A stretch of 61,514 nucleotides of DNA from Prochlorococcus marinus bv. HNLC1 (GTDB lineage: Bacteria > Cyanobacteriota > Cyanobacteriia > PCC-6307 > Cyanobiaceae): NCBI GenBank assembly GCA_000218705.1, contig GL947594.1, forward strand, positions 124,845 to 186,358, in the 5' to 3' direction. This document shows positions 50,279 to 58,880 of this stretch, piece after piece. The first letter of the stretch is position 1, and each line of letters opens with the position of its first letter. Under the pieces are notes generated by a model. The model was not told the origin of the DNA and did no database searches. It was given only the letters and a program-made list of their open reading frames with translations. A program made the position numbers and the translations under genes.

Positions 50279-51892
50279 GCAAGCTCTTCTACTTAATGCC
50301 ATCATTGTTAGGGTAGGACTCTGCCAAGAAGAAGTTGGCCAGCAAGCTCCATCTAAAACGAAAACATTCTTACATCTCCAAAGTCTATTCCATTTATCTA
50401 AGACACTCTCATCTTCCTTTAAACCCATAGGTGCTCCTCCAACTTCATGTATATAGTAACCAGGAGGAGGTATATCCCCTGAAAGAGCAATAGAATTATT
50501 TTCAAGCAAATGTAAAAGTGGAATATTTAGCATAGTTTTTAAATCCTTAACTTTACCTCCCGAATAATTAATTGCTTTCACCATGGTATTTGACATATGT
50601 TTAATCATTTTGTACTCATTATCACTCCATTCAAATTCAATATTAGGGATGGGAATATCCCATTCATCTGTTTGATTAGAAAGCTTAACCCTGTTCTCTT
50701 TGCGAGGTAACACTTCGCCATGAGATATAAGAAAGCCAATAGATTCATTCTCTTCTTTTTTTAAAAAAGCAGGGATGCCTAACCTATCAATAGCACCCCA
50801 AATCCCATAGCCCCTTAAGAAGTCAATATCGTCTGGTAATTGTGTTCCGAATGGGATAAAAAAGCTACCTGCTCCTGAAAGAGGTGCTTGATTAAATGAT
50901 TTATTTGAAAAATTATCTGTACGAGGAATAGCAAAAAATTTACTTATAGAGACATGATCCATAATATATCTACCAAGTTTTCCTGAGGTATCAATAAATC
51001 CAGAATCACACGATTCTTTTTCTGAATTTAAAAGAATTCGAAGAGTTGAAATTGTAGATGCGCATAATAAGATTAATTCGCAATTTAAATCCTTTTTAAG
51101 TCCATTATTGGTATTAATTATTCTAATTGAGGTAGCCATTTCAGTTTCTTTATTTGTTTGAAACGACTCCACAAGATGATTAGGAAGTATTTGTACGTTG
51201 CCTGTTTTAAGAGCTCTTTTAAGTGAACTTCCTAAGCTTGAGGATTTTGGCCAGTCTTTCTCCTTAATAGAAGCATTTTTATCAAATCCTCTCGACTGCA
51301 CAAAGGGATAGTTTAATTTTGATTTAATTTTTTCACCAAAAATCAGCTCACTTTCGGTTAGAGGTACTTCGCCAATGTAATGCCCATTAGGAATTTGTTC
51401 TAAATTATCTTTTTTGCCAAATATTTGGGACGATTTCTCTACATAATCGTAATGAGGAGATAATTCATCATATGTGATTGGCCAGTTTGCTCCAAACCCA
51501 TCTTTATCAGCTGGTTTAAAATCGCTTGGAGAAAGTCTTAGTGTAATTCCGCCCCAAGTAAGAGATCTGCCACCAACTTGTTTTCCTTGTGTCCAGAGAA
51601 AAGGTTTATCTTTTGGATAGGTATAAGGATATTTTTTTTCATTGCCATATAGGTCTGGATTATTTTTCCAATAACCTGGATGTTGAATTTGATTTTTATG
51701 TTTTTTTGATATGAACCCACAGGCTCTTTTAAAAGTGTCAAGTGGCTCATTGGAGTAAGCTTCTTCTCTTTTTAAAAATGGTCCAGCCTCTATCATTAGA
51801 ACTTTTATTCCTTGTTCGGCTAATGTAAGAGCAGCTATTCCTCCAGTGGCACCTGTTCCGACAATTATTGCATCGTATGGATTTAAATCCAA
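50255..51892 (-). CDS. GMC-family oxidoreductase (FAD)
   Basis: Glucose-methanol-choline type flavoprotein of 545 residues. The N-terminal FAD-binding motif is DAIIVGTGATGGIAALTLAE, followed by the GMC box VGGRSLTWGGITLRLSPSDF. Also visible are RGYGIWGAI and a C-terminal VFVLDGACWPTSSWQSPTLT with the conserved HEVGGAPMGLKEDES (active-site His in YYIHEVGG). Family members oxidise sugars or alcohols; no signal peptide is visible. Exact substrate unknown. It is the first of two GMC genes in this region and lies opposite DUF2811. Confidence 0.85.
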   Translation of the reverse strand: MDLNPYDAIIVGTGATGGIAALTLAEQGIKVLMIEAGPFLKREEAYSNEPLDTFKRACGFISKKHKNQIQHPGYWKNNPDLYGNEKKYPYTYPKDKPFLWTQGKQVGGRSLTWGGITLRLSPSDFKPADKDGFGANWPITYDELSPHYDYVEKSSQIFGKKDNLEQIPNGHYIGEVPLTESELIFGEKIKSKLNYPFVQSRGFDKNASIKEKDWPKSSSLGSSLKRALKTGNVQILPNHLVESFQTNKETEMATSIRIINTNNGLKKDLNCELILLCASTISTLRILLNSEKESCDSGFIDTSGKLGRYIMDHVSISKFFAIPRTDNFSNKSFNQAPLSGAGSFFIPFGTQLPDDIDFLRGYGIWGAIDRLGIPAFLKKEENESIGFLISHGEVLPRKENRVKLSNQTDEWDIPIPNIEFEWSDNEYKMIKHMSNTMVKAINYSGGKVKDLKTMLNIPLLHLLENNSIALSGDIPPPGYYIHEVGGAPMGLKEDESVLDKWNRLWRCKNVFVLDGACWPTSSWQSPTLTMMALSRRACLGIKKLI

Positions 51893-52000
51893 AATTTGGC
51901 TGATATTCTTTTATTGATACAATATAGCACTACTTAAAATCCAAACTTCAAGAATTGTTCAATAGAAGTTAGAATTGTTTTAGTACTTTTTAAGATTAAA

Positions 52001-52468
52001 ATGAGATTCTTCGTTCTCTTATATTTAACCTTAAGTCTTTTATTCCCGAGAGCCTCATTCGCTGCATTAGATTACGGAAAACAATCGCTATTAGGCGTAG
52101 ACTTTTCTGGATCTGATTTGCAAGGAGCTACTTTTTATTTAACTGATTTGCAAGACGCAAATCTTTCAGACTGCAATTTGGAGGGAGCTAGTTTATATGG
52201 AGCTAAACTAAAAAATACAGATTTAAGTAATTCAAACTTGAGAGAAGTTACCTTAGACTCGGCAAATCTTGAAGGAACAGACTTAACTAACACAAATTTA
52301 GAAGACTCTTTTGCTTTCAGTGCTCAGTTTCAAGATGTCAAAATATATGGAGCAGATTTTACAAATGTATATCTTACAAAAGATGTTCTAAGAGAATTTT
52401 GCAAAAAAGCAGAAGGAATAAATTCTTTTACAAATAGAAAAACAATAGATACTTTAGATTGCGGGTGA
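52001..52468 (+). CDS. exported pentapeptide-repeat protein
   Basis: A 155-residue protein with a signal peptide (MRFFVLLYLTLSLLFPRASFA, predicted cut after about residue 21) and about fifteen pentapeptide repeats of A(D/N)LXX type between residues 30 and 120 (DFSGSDLQGATFYLTDLQDA, then NLSDCNLEGASLYGAKLKNT). These build a right-handed beta-helix. The C-terminal part has two Cys (FCKKAEGINS, TLDCG). This class is common in the thylakoid lumen or periplasm of cyanobacteria; role unknown. Confidence 0.88.
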   Translation: MRFFVLLYLTLSLLFPRASFAALDYGKQSLLGVDFSGSDLQGATFYLTDLQDANLSDCNLEGASLYGAKLKNTDLSNSNLREVTLDSANLEGTDLTNTNLEDSFAFSAQFQDVKIYGADFTNVYLTKDVLREFCKKAEGINSFTNRKTIDTLDCG

Positions 52469-52470
52469 TT

Positions 52471-52875
52471 TTAATTAACTGCATAAAGTATCTTCTTCTT
52501 TATAACTCTCTGTTTATAAAGAGATCTGCCTACAGGCCAACCAAGAGTATGCAAATGTCTTATTAATAATTCAGAATATTTATAGTATTTATTATTTAAA
52601 ATTAAAAGTCCTAGTTCCTCTAATGTTCTTTTTAAGGTTCTTAACTCCTTTAGGGAACCTTTTTTTTTGTCTAGCAAAATGAATTTTTCATTCATTAATT
52701 TATTTTCTAGAATTTTATTGCTTTGAGTAAATCCAACTTCAATTAGATTTGAATTATCAGAATAAAGTGTATAAATAAAACCATCTTTTAAACCATTTCT
52801 TTTAAATATGAATTTCTCACTAAGTGAGGAATTATTAAAAATTTTATATTTTTTTTGTAAGTATTTTTTCAACAT
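52471..52875 (-). CDS. GIY-YIG-like (MUG113 type) small protein
   Basis: I choose the ATG at 52873-52875, giving 134 residues and no overlap with the upstream gene (an ATG at 52914 would add 13 residues and overlap it by 35 bases). The middle part, GFIYTLYSDNSNLIEVGFTQ, then RTLKRTLEELGLL and IRHLHTLGWPVGRSLYKQRV, resembles the GIY-YIG/MUG113 core in which Y-x-L … V-G-F-T replaces the canonical motif. A nuclease is possible but catalytic residues are not certain. It lies four bases after the ribbon-helix-helix gene, so they are co-expressed. Confidence 0.7.
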   Translation of the reverse strand: MLKKYLQKKYKIFNNSSLSEKFIFKRNGLKDGFIYTLYSDNSNLIEVGFTQSNKILENKLMNEKFILLDKKKGSLKELRTLKRTLEELGLLILNNKYYKYSELLIRHLHTLGWPVGRSLYKQRVIKKKILYAVN

Positions 52876-52879
52876 GAAT

Positions 52880-53374
52880 TTAATTTTTATTTTGGGCAGA
52901 CTCATATTTATCAAGTAAATTATTAACTTCTGCTAAAGCAATTCTCTTTTTGCAAGCAGAATCATATCTACTGGTAGCAATTGAAGGTATGCTACCTTTA
53001 CTTTTCATTTCTCTTAAACCCGTTTCAAGACATTGAAATGCAACACTTGACAAGTCTCTGCCTTCTGCTGCTGCCCATACTTTTAAAAGATAATTAATAT
53101 TCGATGGGACTGAGATTTGCAACTTATTTGAGTTTGAAGCATTTAAAGAAATATTATCTAGGCTTATTTCCTTTGAAGAAAGATTTTCTCTTACTTTCTT
53201 CTTAAGAATTTTTACTTTTCCAAAGATATCTTCCTTATTTTGTAGTCCTCTTTCTATCTCAAATAATTCTTCTTCTGTATCAATAAGGGCTTCCAGAGCC
53301 CATTTGGCATCCTCTTCTTGAAGAGAGGTGTTTTTAAGCCATTCTTCTCTGTAGTAAGACCAATTCTTGGGCAT
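52880..53374 (-). CDS. ribbon-helix-helix type DNA-binding protein with helical N-terminus
   Basis: A 164-residue protein. Residues 1-70 are charged and helical (EEWLKNTSLQEEDAKWALEA, then TEEELFEIERGLQNKEDIFG). Residues 84-127 form a beta-strand plus two helices (KLQISVPSNINYLLKVWAAA, GRDLSSVAFQCLETGLREMK) that match the CopG/Arc ribbon-helix-helix pattern. An array of three 11-bp iterons lies 35-67 bases upstream (53409-53441), which is what an autoregulating protein of this class would bind. It is followed four bases later by a GIY-YIG-like gene. Target and role beyond that are inference. Confidence 0.72.
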   Translation of the reverse strand: MPKNWSYYREEWLKNTSLQEEDAKWALEALIDTEEELFEIERGLQNKEDIFGKVKILKKKVRENLSSKEISLDNISLNASNSNKLQISVPSNINYLLKVWAAAEGRDLSSVAFQCLETGLREMKSKGSIPSIATSRYDSACKKRIALAEVNNLLDKYESAQNKN

Positions 53375-53408
53375 AATTTCGTTTCTATAAATATATCCTA
53401 ATAATATC

Positions 53409-53441
53409 TATATAGATTGTCTATAGATTGTATATAGATTG
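53409..53441 (-). promoter_or_regulatory. three tandem 11-bp iterons (probable operator)
   Basis: Three head-to-tail 11-mers: TATATAGATTG (53409-53419), TCTATAGATTG (53420-53430) and TATATAGATTG (53431-53441) on the + strand; on the gene strand each reads CAATCTATA(T/G)A. The unit is exactly one helical turn, so all copies face the same side of the DNA. The array sits upstream of the ribbon-helix-helix gene at 52880-53374. It is too short for a CRISPR and has no spacers. Confidence 0.7.
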
Positions 53442-53580
53442 AATAAAGAATTAATAAAAGGTTTTAGTTTGCTATTTATTCAAAGAATTGGTTGGAACTT
53501 TAAAAAATTTATAATTAGAAATTTTTAATCTATAAATATCTAATTAAAAGGTTAGTATTAAGAAGGTTTTCAAAAATTAA

Positions 53581-54018
53581 TTGATTTCAATCTTACAAAG
53601 AATTTCCTCTATACTCATTTACACTATTCCCTTAAAGGCTGTGTTACCTTTTGGGTCGATTTTATTTTATAAATTCGCTTATTTAAAAATAATCTTATAT
53701 GTTACTTTGCCAATCGCAATAATTGAAAACAGCCTACCTTTTGGAAGCTTATTATTATTTCTAATCTTATTTGCTGGAGTTGTGAGAAATCCAAATGTAC
53801 CTTATTTTGTCAGATTCAATGGATGCCAAGCTTTACTTTTAGATATAGCTCTTATTTTATTCTCATATTTACTAAGGATTGTCCCGATTGCTGAAATAGG
53901 TTTGTTTTTATTTATTTTAACTTTAGCAATATTTATATTTTGTTTAATTCAATGCATATCTGGAATTGAACCAGAAATACCACTAATTAGTAAATCAGCG
54001 AGAATGCAAATATATTAA
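53581..54018 (+). CDS. Tic20-like membrane protein
   Basis: A 145-residue membrane protein related to chloroplast Tic20 (Ycf60). It has about four hydrophobic helices, with PLKAVLPFGSILFYKFAYLK, VRNPNVPYFVRFNGCQALLL and LIQCISGIEPEIPLISKSAR visible; the FNGCQALLLDI box is typical of the family. It may act in membrane protein insertion or import in cyanobacteria, but the role is not established. The start is TTG at 53581. It follows a 206-base spacer that holds the iteron array and the divergent promoters. Confidence 0.87.
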   Translation: MISILQRISSILIYTIPLKAVLPFGSILFYKFAYLKIILYVTLPIAIIENSLPFGSLLLFLILFAGVVRNPNVPYFVRFNGCQALLLDIALILFSYLLRIVPIAEIGLFLFILTLAIFIFCLIQCISGIEPEIPLISKSARMQIY

Positions 54019-54047
54019 ATATTTATCTAAAAATAATAAAATTTAAA

Positions 54048-54641
54048 TTATATTTCTTGAAATCTTTTTCTTGATCTATTTAATACAAGATAAAACGCTA
54101 AAACACTTATTGTTCCTGAGGGGCCTATAAAAATATGCCAAATTTGATTAGCACTTAATGAAAGTTTTATCCCTAAAAAAGTTGTTAAAAATATTCCAAA
54201 AATTGGGTAAGCGATAAATATCCAGTCTTTAAATTTTCTTTGCCAATTAATAATCAAAAATATACTTATTAAAACTTGAAAAACTAGTGTTAGAGATTTT
54301 CCAAAAATCCAGTAAGAGGCTATAGCTAAAATACAAGTTAGGAGATTTGTCAGTATTAGATATTTATTTTTTATTATTGATATAGATAAAAATGTTAAGC
54401 CTATTGATAGCAATGAATAAAAAAGCCAATTAAATAATGATGAATGATCTATATATATCCATTCGGTTTGAGTATGATCAATCATCTCAAACATAGAAGC
54501 TAATCCTAATGAAACAAAACCCCAAGAAATTAATTTTGAATTTTTAATGTGATTAAACTTATTTATAGATTTTATTCCTATAAAGATTGGAATTAGGATC
54601 GCTTGTAAATGTGCTAAAACAATAATCAATTTAAAAATCAT
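54048..54641 (-). CDS. seven-helix hypothetical membrane protein
   Basis: A 197-residue, highly hydrophobic protein with about seven membrane helices. Visible pieces are VLAHLQAILIPIFIGIKSIN, SWGFVSLGLASMFEMIDHTQ (Glu-Met-Ile-Asp-His in a membrane segment, a possible metal or heme contact) and IWHIFIGPSGTISVLAFYLV. I do not recognise a named family. It converges on the Tic20-like gene at 30 bases distance. No signal peptide is needed, since the first helix starts at residue 1. Confidence 0.65.
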   Translation of the reverse strand: MIFKLIIVLAHLQAILIPIFIGIKSINKFNHIKNSKLISWGFVSLGLASMFEMIDHTQTEWIYIDHSSLFNWLFYSLLSIGLTFLSISIIKNKYLILTNLLTCILAIASYWIFGKSLTLVFQVLISIFLIINWQRKFKDWIFIAYPIFGIFLTTFLGIKLSLSANQIWHIFIGPSGTISVLAFYLVLNRSRKRFQEI

Positions 54642-54830
54642 TTATTTTATCTGTTAATGATCAATTTTAATAGGATTTATTTAATTATCTCAATTAATTA
54701 ATTATTGAAAATGTATAGTCCTTATATTAAAGAAAATAAATGTAAAGTTCGAAAATTTATCTTTAAGTAAAAAAATGTCAATGCATAATAATTTCTACTA
54801 ATATTTAAAAATATGTTTAAAGGAATTTAA

Positions 54831-55379
54831 ATGGATGCCAAGAAAGCTATTTTCAATAGAAGAACAATCCATTTTTTTGAAAATAAAAAAGTAAGTGAAA
54901 ATATTATTAGAGATTCTATTGAAGCAGCTAATCAAGCACCATGTCATAGATTCACTTTCCCATGGAGATTTTATTCTGTGAGTCTTAAAAAGAGAATGCA
55001 AATTTTAGATTTAGCGATTGAGATTAAATCAAAGAAAAAACAAATTGATGAAAATGCAGAAAATATAATTAAGGAAAAATATCTTAATCCTTCCCATCTT
55101 CTAATAACTAGTCAGATATTAAATAAAGAGCCTACCATTCAAAAAGAAGATTATGCAGCTTGTTCTTGTGCTATTCAAAACCTCTGCATTTCATTAGCTT
55201 CTGATGGTGTTTTTTCAAAGTGGTCTACTGGAGCAATAACAAAAAATCCAAAAACTTATGAGATTATAGGTCTAAACACGAAGATAGAGGAGATTATTGG
55301 TTTTATATGGATTGGTTATGGCAAAAACTTACCCAAAATAACTAGGCCATTAATTGATCAAATCTATAAAGAGATTTAA
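54831..55379 (+). CDS. nitroreductase-family protein
   Basis: A 182-residue FMN-dependent nitroreductase-like protein. The N-terminal NRRTIHFFENKKVSENIIRD and AANQAPCHRFTFPWRFYSVS carry the FMN-binding RR and the active-site region, then EDYAACSCAIQNLCISLASD and IEEIIGFIWIGYGKNLPKIT. It may reduce nitro compounds, quinones or act in cofactor metabolism; substrate unknown. It is a normal-length member. It lies between the membrane protein and a tiny gene, both with their own spacers. Confidence 0.82.
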   Translation: MDAKKAIFNRRTIHFFENKKVSENIIRDSIEAANQAPCHRFTFPWRFYSVSLKKRMQILDLAIEIKSKKKQIDENAENIIKEKYLNPSHLLITSQILNKEPTIQKEDYAACSCAIQNLCISLASDGVFSKWSTGAITKNPKTYEIIGLNTKIEEIIGFIWIGYGKNLPKITRPLIDQIYKEI

Positions 55380-55444
55380 AATAGAATTTATTAAATAATT
55401 TCTAAAATTCTTTAAGTAATTTAAAAATTTTTGCTAACTTGAAC

Positions 55445-55606
55445 ATGTCTCAAAATCAAAGTGATAACAAAGAAAACTTTATGATTGGTCCTATTTTCGA
55501 GAATGTTATAGTAACCCAATGTAGGGAAATGAAAAAATTATTAGGTTGCGAAGATAGTTATATTAGAGAATTTCTTATAAAATTAGCTGATAAATATTTT
55601 TTATAA
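55445..55606 (+). CDS. 53-residue hypothetical protein
   Basis: ATG (55445-55447) to TAA (55604-55606), coding for MSQNQSDNKENFMIGPIFEN, then VTQCREMKKLLGCEDSYIRE and a short C-terminal helix (FLIKLADKYFL). Two Cys and a helical end are visible, but no family is recognised. The complete frame and normal amino-acid use support a real small gene. It is followed by ycf34 71 bases downstream. Confidence 0.5.
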   Translation: MSQNQSDNKENFMIGPIFENVIVTQCREMKKLLGCEDSYIREFLIKLADKYFL

Positions 55607-55677
55607 TGTAGTATTGTTATAGGATTCTTAATAAGTAATTACTTTTAAGTAAATCAACCGCTTCAGAAATTAAAAAA

Positions 55678-55929
55678 ATGTGCATTTGTGTTAATTGTAA
55701 ATGGGTTGATAGATGCAAAACTTACCATGATGTAGAAGAAAAGCATGAAGCTGACCATCTTAGTTTAAATCCTGATTTGGAGGCTAAGAATCCATTTATT
55801 CATGTAAGTTTAGTTGAAGAAACTAAAGGTGAATTTACTATGGAATGGGATGTAAGATCTTGCTCTAGCTTCTATGAAGAAATTGGAAGATGGTCAAAAT
55901 TAAGACCGGGATTAGAAATACCTGCTTAA
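55678..55929 (+). CDS. ycf34: Ycf34 family protein
   Basis: An 83-residue cyanobacterial/chloroplast protein. The N-terminus MCICVNCKWVDRCKTYHDVE carries four Cys, which in Synechocystis Ycf34 have been linked to binding an iron-sulfur cluster, with a role in photosynthetic electron transport. Also visible are EADHLSLNPDLEAKNPFIHV and EWDVRSCSSFYEEIGRWSKL. Length and pattern match the family well. It stands alone between two tiny genes. Confidence 0.9.
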   Translation: MCICVNCKWVDRCKTYHDVEEKHEADHLSLNPDLEAKNPFIHVSLVEETKGEFTMEWDVRSCSSFYEEIGRWSKLRPGLEIPA

Positions 55930-56060
55930 TTTTAATTAGAAAAGTAGTATTTTTTTATAATCTTGAGAATCAAATGGGAAAATTTTTTTAACAATTAACA
56001 CCAATAATTGTAAATTAAATTTTTTAAGAGTATAAATACCTAGTTAAAATAATAAAAAAA

Positions 56061-56294
56061 TTGTATTTCATCTCAAGAACCTTGAAAGTTTTTTTAATCA
56101 CTGCTTATAAACCTATTGAAGGATTTTTAGAAACCCTTGAAGAAGTTATGAAAATGGAAAAAATTATGGATGTTTCTAATGATAACTGGCAAAAAAATAA
56201 TGAAGAAATTCCTTTATGGTTTTATCAAATGATTATCTCAATGGGTATATCTGTTTGTTTAGGATTCCTTTTGATTTTAATTGGAAGTCTTTAA
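56061..56294 (+). CDS. small single-span membrane protein (start uncertain)
   Basis: A 77-residue frame starting at TTG (56061). It ends in a clear membrane helix (WFYQMIISMGISVCLGFLLI). The N-terminus has a hydrophobic part and then YKPIEGFLETLEEVMKMEKI; an internal ATG at 56148 (MKMEKIMDVSNDNW…) would give a 48-residue version with the helix at its C-terminus. I cannot decide which is used, since neither has a strong ribosome site. The membrane-end design recalls small photosystem/respiratory subunits, but I do not recognise a family. Confidence 0.45.
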   Translation: MYFISRTLKVFLITAYKPIEGFLETLEEVMKMEKIMDVSNDNWQKNNEEIPLWFYQMIISMGISVCLGFLLILIGSL

Positions 56295-56663
56295 ATTGTT
56301 TCTAAATAATAGAAGTATTTTGGATTTGTAAATTTAAATACAATTATAGAATTTAATTATCTAATCTAATCAAATTAAATATAATTAATTAGTTTTAATT
56401 ATCTTTAATCTTATTAAAAATTTATTCAAAGATTAATACTTAAAATAGTTATGAAAGGGATATACAATCTTTATTAAATTTTTATAGTAAGTAATGATAA
56501 ATTTGATTCTCAAATTATTAGCAATTCTAGTTAGGTTATATTTTTATTTATAAAGATGTTCGAAGCTATTATTTATTTATTACAAGGTAAAACAGAAGAG
56601 AATGAGAAATATAAGCAGTAAAGTTTAAATATTTAAAATTTACTTTCTATTATTTATCTAATA
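56295..56663 (+). other. 369-base region with two tandem micro-ORFs, otherwise no gene
   Basis: AT-rich spacer between the small membrane protein and the tail of the second GMC gene. It contains two tiny open frames two bases apart: 56494-56553, coding a 19-residue hydrophobic peptide (MINLILKLLAILVRLYFYL), and 56556-56621, coding MFEAIIYLLQGKTEENEKYK plus one residue. Their order (membrane peptide, then charged peptide) is curious, but at this size chance is likely. No RNA gene is visible. Confidence 0.3.
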
Positions 56664-58232
56664 TTAAGGTCTGCATATCAGTGGCTTTCTTACATTTTCA
56701 GCTGTAAGATAATCAGCCAGTTTAATTGAGAGAGCAATAACAGTTAAACCATGACCGATGCTTGGACAGCTTGGAAAAATACTAGCATCAGAAATATATA
56801 AATTATCAATATCATGTGATTTACAATTTTTATCGACTACTGAAATTATTGGATCATTACCCATTTTGCATGTTCCACATGCATAGCCAACAATACTCAA
56901 AGGTGCTAATCCTCTTGGATGAGCGGGAGTCCTAGTAATTGATACTGATAGAGGATTTTTTTCCATACTTTTCAGTGTGTCTAACCATCTATATACCAGT
57001 CGATCATGAGCTTCTAGATTATTATGTAGATAATTAATTTTAATTTTATTATTCTGTATAGTTACTTCGTTCTCTTCATCAGGTAATACTTCAGTCATCG
57101 CCCACCAAGAGATTGATCTCTTTGCTAAACGCTTTAATCCAAAGTCTGGGATCACTTTTGTAATTAATGATAATACAGGGGGAGATTCTGCAAAAAAGGC
57201 ATCTCTCAAAACCCCACCTCCTGTTTGTACGTGTCCTAGGGGGAAATTTACATTTTTGTCTCCAAAATAAAAATCATTTATACCTAAAGATTTTGCAAAA
57301 TATCCACTGGTAGTGCTATTAGCCCTTTGTAAGATGCAAGTCATTTGCAAATTCATTAAATTTTTTCCAACAAGTTTTGAACTATTACTCAAACCATTGG
57401 GGTGTAATGAAGATTTTGAATTTAACAGAATAATTGGGGTATTAATAGCTCCAGCTGCAAGAATTACAATGTCTGAGGAGAAGAACCAAGTATCATCACC
57501 AATTATTGCCTCAACTCCCTTAATTGATTTTCCGGATGAATTTACATCTAACTTTGAAACTTTAGCATTAGTTCTTATTCTTAAAAAATCTTGATTAGAG
57601 TCATAAATTCCATATAACTGTGCATCTCCTTTTTGAAACATAGAGCAATTTTCAAAATTTATATCTTGTGATTGATCTGGCCAACTAATAGGTAAATAAT
57701 ATGGATTACATCCCTCTTGTTTTAAAACATTTTGAATCTCTTTGAAAATCGGATCAATTGGTTTTGGGGGATTATCATATTCTAAAGAGCGAGTAGGTTC
57801 TGTTTGATCAATACCATGTTGACCTTTCACCTTATACATTTTTTCTGCAATTGAATAATATGGTTCAAGATCACCATATGAAATTGGCCAAGAGGGAGAG
57901 ACACCTTCTTGTAGTTCCAGATCTTCAAAATCTTCTGCCCTCATTCTTTGTAATACAGAACCCCAAATCTTTGTATTACCTCCAAGGGCATAAACTGTTT
58001 GAGGTGAAAATGGATCACCATCAGGACCAAGCCAATTTTCTCCTTTTGGATGATATCTAGTTTTTCTAAATAAATCTGTACCAGAAATATTTGTCTCTTC
58101 AGGTGGAAGCTGACCTCCTCTTTCAAGCAGTAGTACCCATTTCCCTTTTTTTGACAATTGATGTGCTAAGGTTGCTCCGCTTGCCCCTCCTCCAACTACT
58201 ATAAAGTCATAATGATGATCATCAATTAGCAT
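56664..58232 (-). CDS. GMC-family oxidoreductase (FAD), downstream of the oxidase operon
   Basis: Choline/glucose-dehydrogenase-like flavoprotein of 522 residues. The FAD motif is FIVVGGGASGATLAHQLSKK, then TVYALGGNTKIWGSVLQRMR, ILAAGAINTPIILLNSKSSL, and the C-terminal YACGTCKMGNDP and DASIFPSCPSIGHGLTVIAL with the active-site His of GHGLT. It oxidises an alcohol or sugar group, substrate unknown, and no signal peptide is seen. It starts 48 bases after the ctaE stop on the same strand, so it may be expressed with the terminal oxidase, to which it could pass electrons through quinone. That link is inference. Confidence 0.86.
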   Translation of the reverse strand: MLIDDHHYDFIVVGGGASGATLAHQLSKKGKWVLLLERGGQLPPEETNISGTDLFRKTRYHPKGENWLGPDGDPFSPQTVYALGGNTKIWGSVLQRMRAEDFEDLELQEGVSPSWPISYGDLEPYYSIAEKMYKVKGQHGIDQTEPTRSLEYDNPPKPIDPIFKEIQNVLKQEGCNPYYLPISWPDQSQDINFENCSMFQKGDAQLYGIYDSNQDFLRIRTNAKVSKLDVNSSGKSIKGVEAIIGDDTWFFSSDIVILAAGAINTPIILLNSKSSLHPNGLSNSSKLVGKNLMNLQMTCILQRANSTTSGYFAKSLGINDFYFGDKNVNFPLGHVQTGGGVLRDAFFAESPPVLSLITKVIPDFGLKRLAKRSISWWAMTEVLPDEENEVTIQNNKIKINYLHNNLEAHDRLVYRWLDTLKSMEKNPLSVSITRTPAHPRGLAPLSIVGYACGTCKMGNDPIISVVDKNCKSHDIDNLYISDASIFPSCPSIGHGLTVIALSIKLADYLTAENVRKPLICRP

Positions 58233-58280
58233 AAGGCAAGGAAATAATTATCAAATCATTAATTCATCATTTTACTAAAT

Positions 58281-58877
58281 TTATTGCCACAAATAAATAA
58301 GAACAAATAAAATTATCCAAATAACGTCAACAAAATGCCAAAAAAGACTAACAGATTCAACTCCCATTTCTCCTCCTTTGTAATTATTTGGTAGAAAAGA
58401 TCTATACAACATTAATCCCATCAACAAAATACCAGTAATAACGTGAAGACCATGAAAACCTGTAAGTAAGTAAAACATACCTCCAAAGACACCGCTTTGT
58501 AAGCTAAAAGAAAGTTCAGACCATTCAATATATTGTCCATAAACAAAATAACTTCCCATCAACATAGTTATGAACCATATAAATCTAAATCCCCATAAAT
58601 TTTTTTTATGAAGAGATTTCTCTGCAAAATAAATAACAAAACTTGATGATACTAATATAACTGTATTTATTAGTGGTTCTTTTACTGCTATTCCATCAAT
58701 CCCTTCTGGATACCATACTGGTGCTGTTACTTTAAGAATTCCATAACCAACAAAAAAAGCAAAAAATATAATACTTTCTGAACATAAAAAAATTATAAAA
58801 CCAGTCATATTGTGGCCATCATGTTTAACATGACCAGGAATATGATTAATAGTTGGACTTTTATTATCTGAGAGCAT
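58281..58877 (-). CDS. ctaE: terminal oxidase subunit III
   Basis: Membrane subunit III of a heme-copper oxidase. The 198-residue protein has about five hydrophobic helices, with MTGFIIFLCSESIIFFAFFV, then LLTGFHGLHVITGILLMGLM and HFVDVIWIILFVLIYLW, the last of which holds the typical FWHFVDVIWI motif. It is the last gene of the ctaC-ctaD-ctaE operon and sits three bases after the ctaD stop. Length fits the five-helix (A2-type) subunit III. Confidence 0.93.
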   Translation of the reverse strand: MLSDNKSPTINHIPGHVKHDGHNMTGFIIFLCSESIIFFAFFVGYGILKVTAPVWYPEGIDGIAVKEPLINTVILVSSSFVIYFAEKSLHKKNLWGFRFIWFITMLMGSYFVYGQYIEWSELSFSLQSGVFGGMFYLLTGFHGLHVITGILLMGLMLYRSFLPNNYKGGEMGVESVSLFWHFVDVIWIILFVLIYLWQ

Positions 58878-58880
58878 TTT

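Noticed and set aside
53409..53441. CRISPR-like repeat array
   Set aside because: The repeats are 11 bases, directly tandem without spacers, and no cas genes are near; an operator is the better reading.
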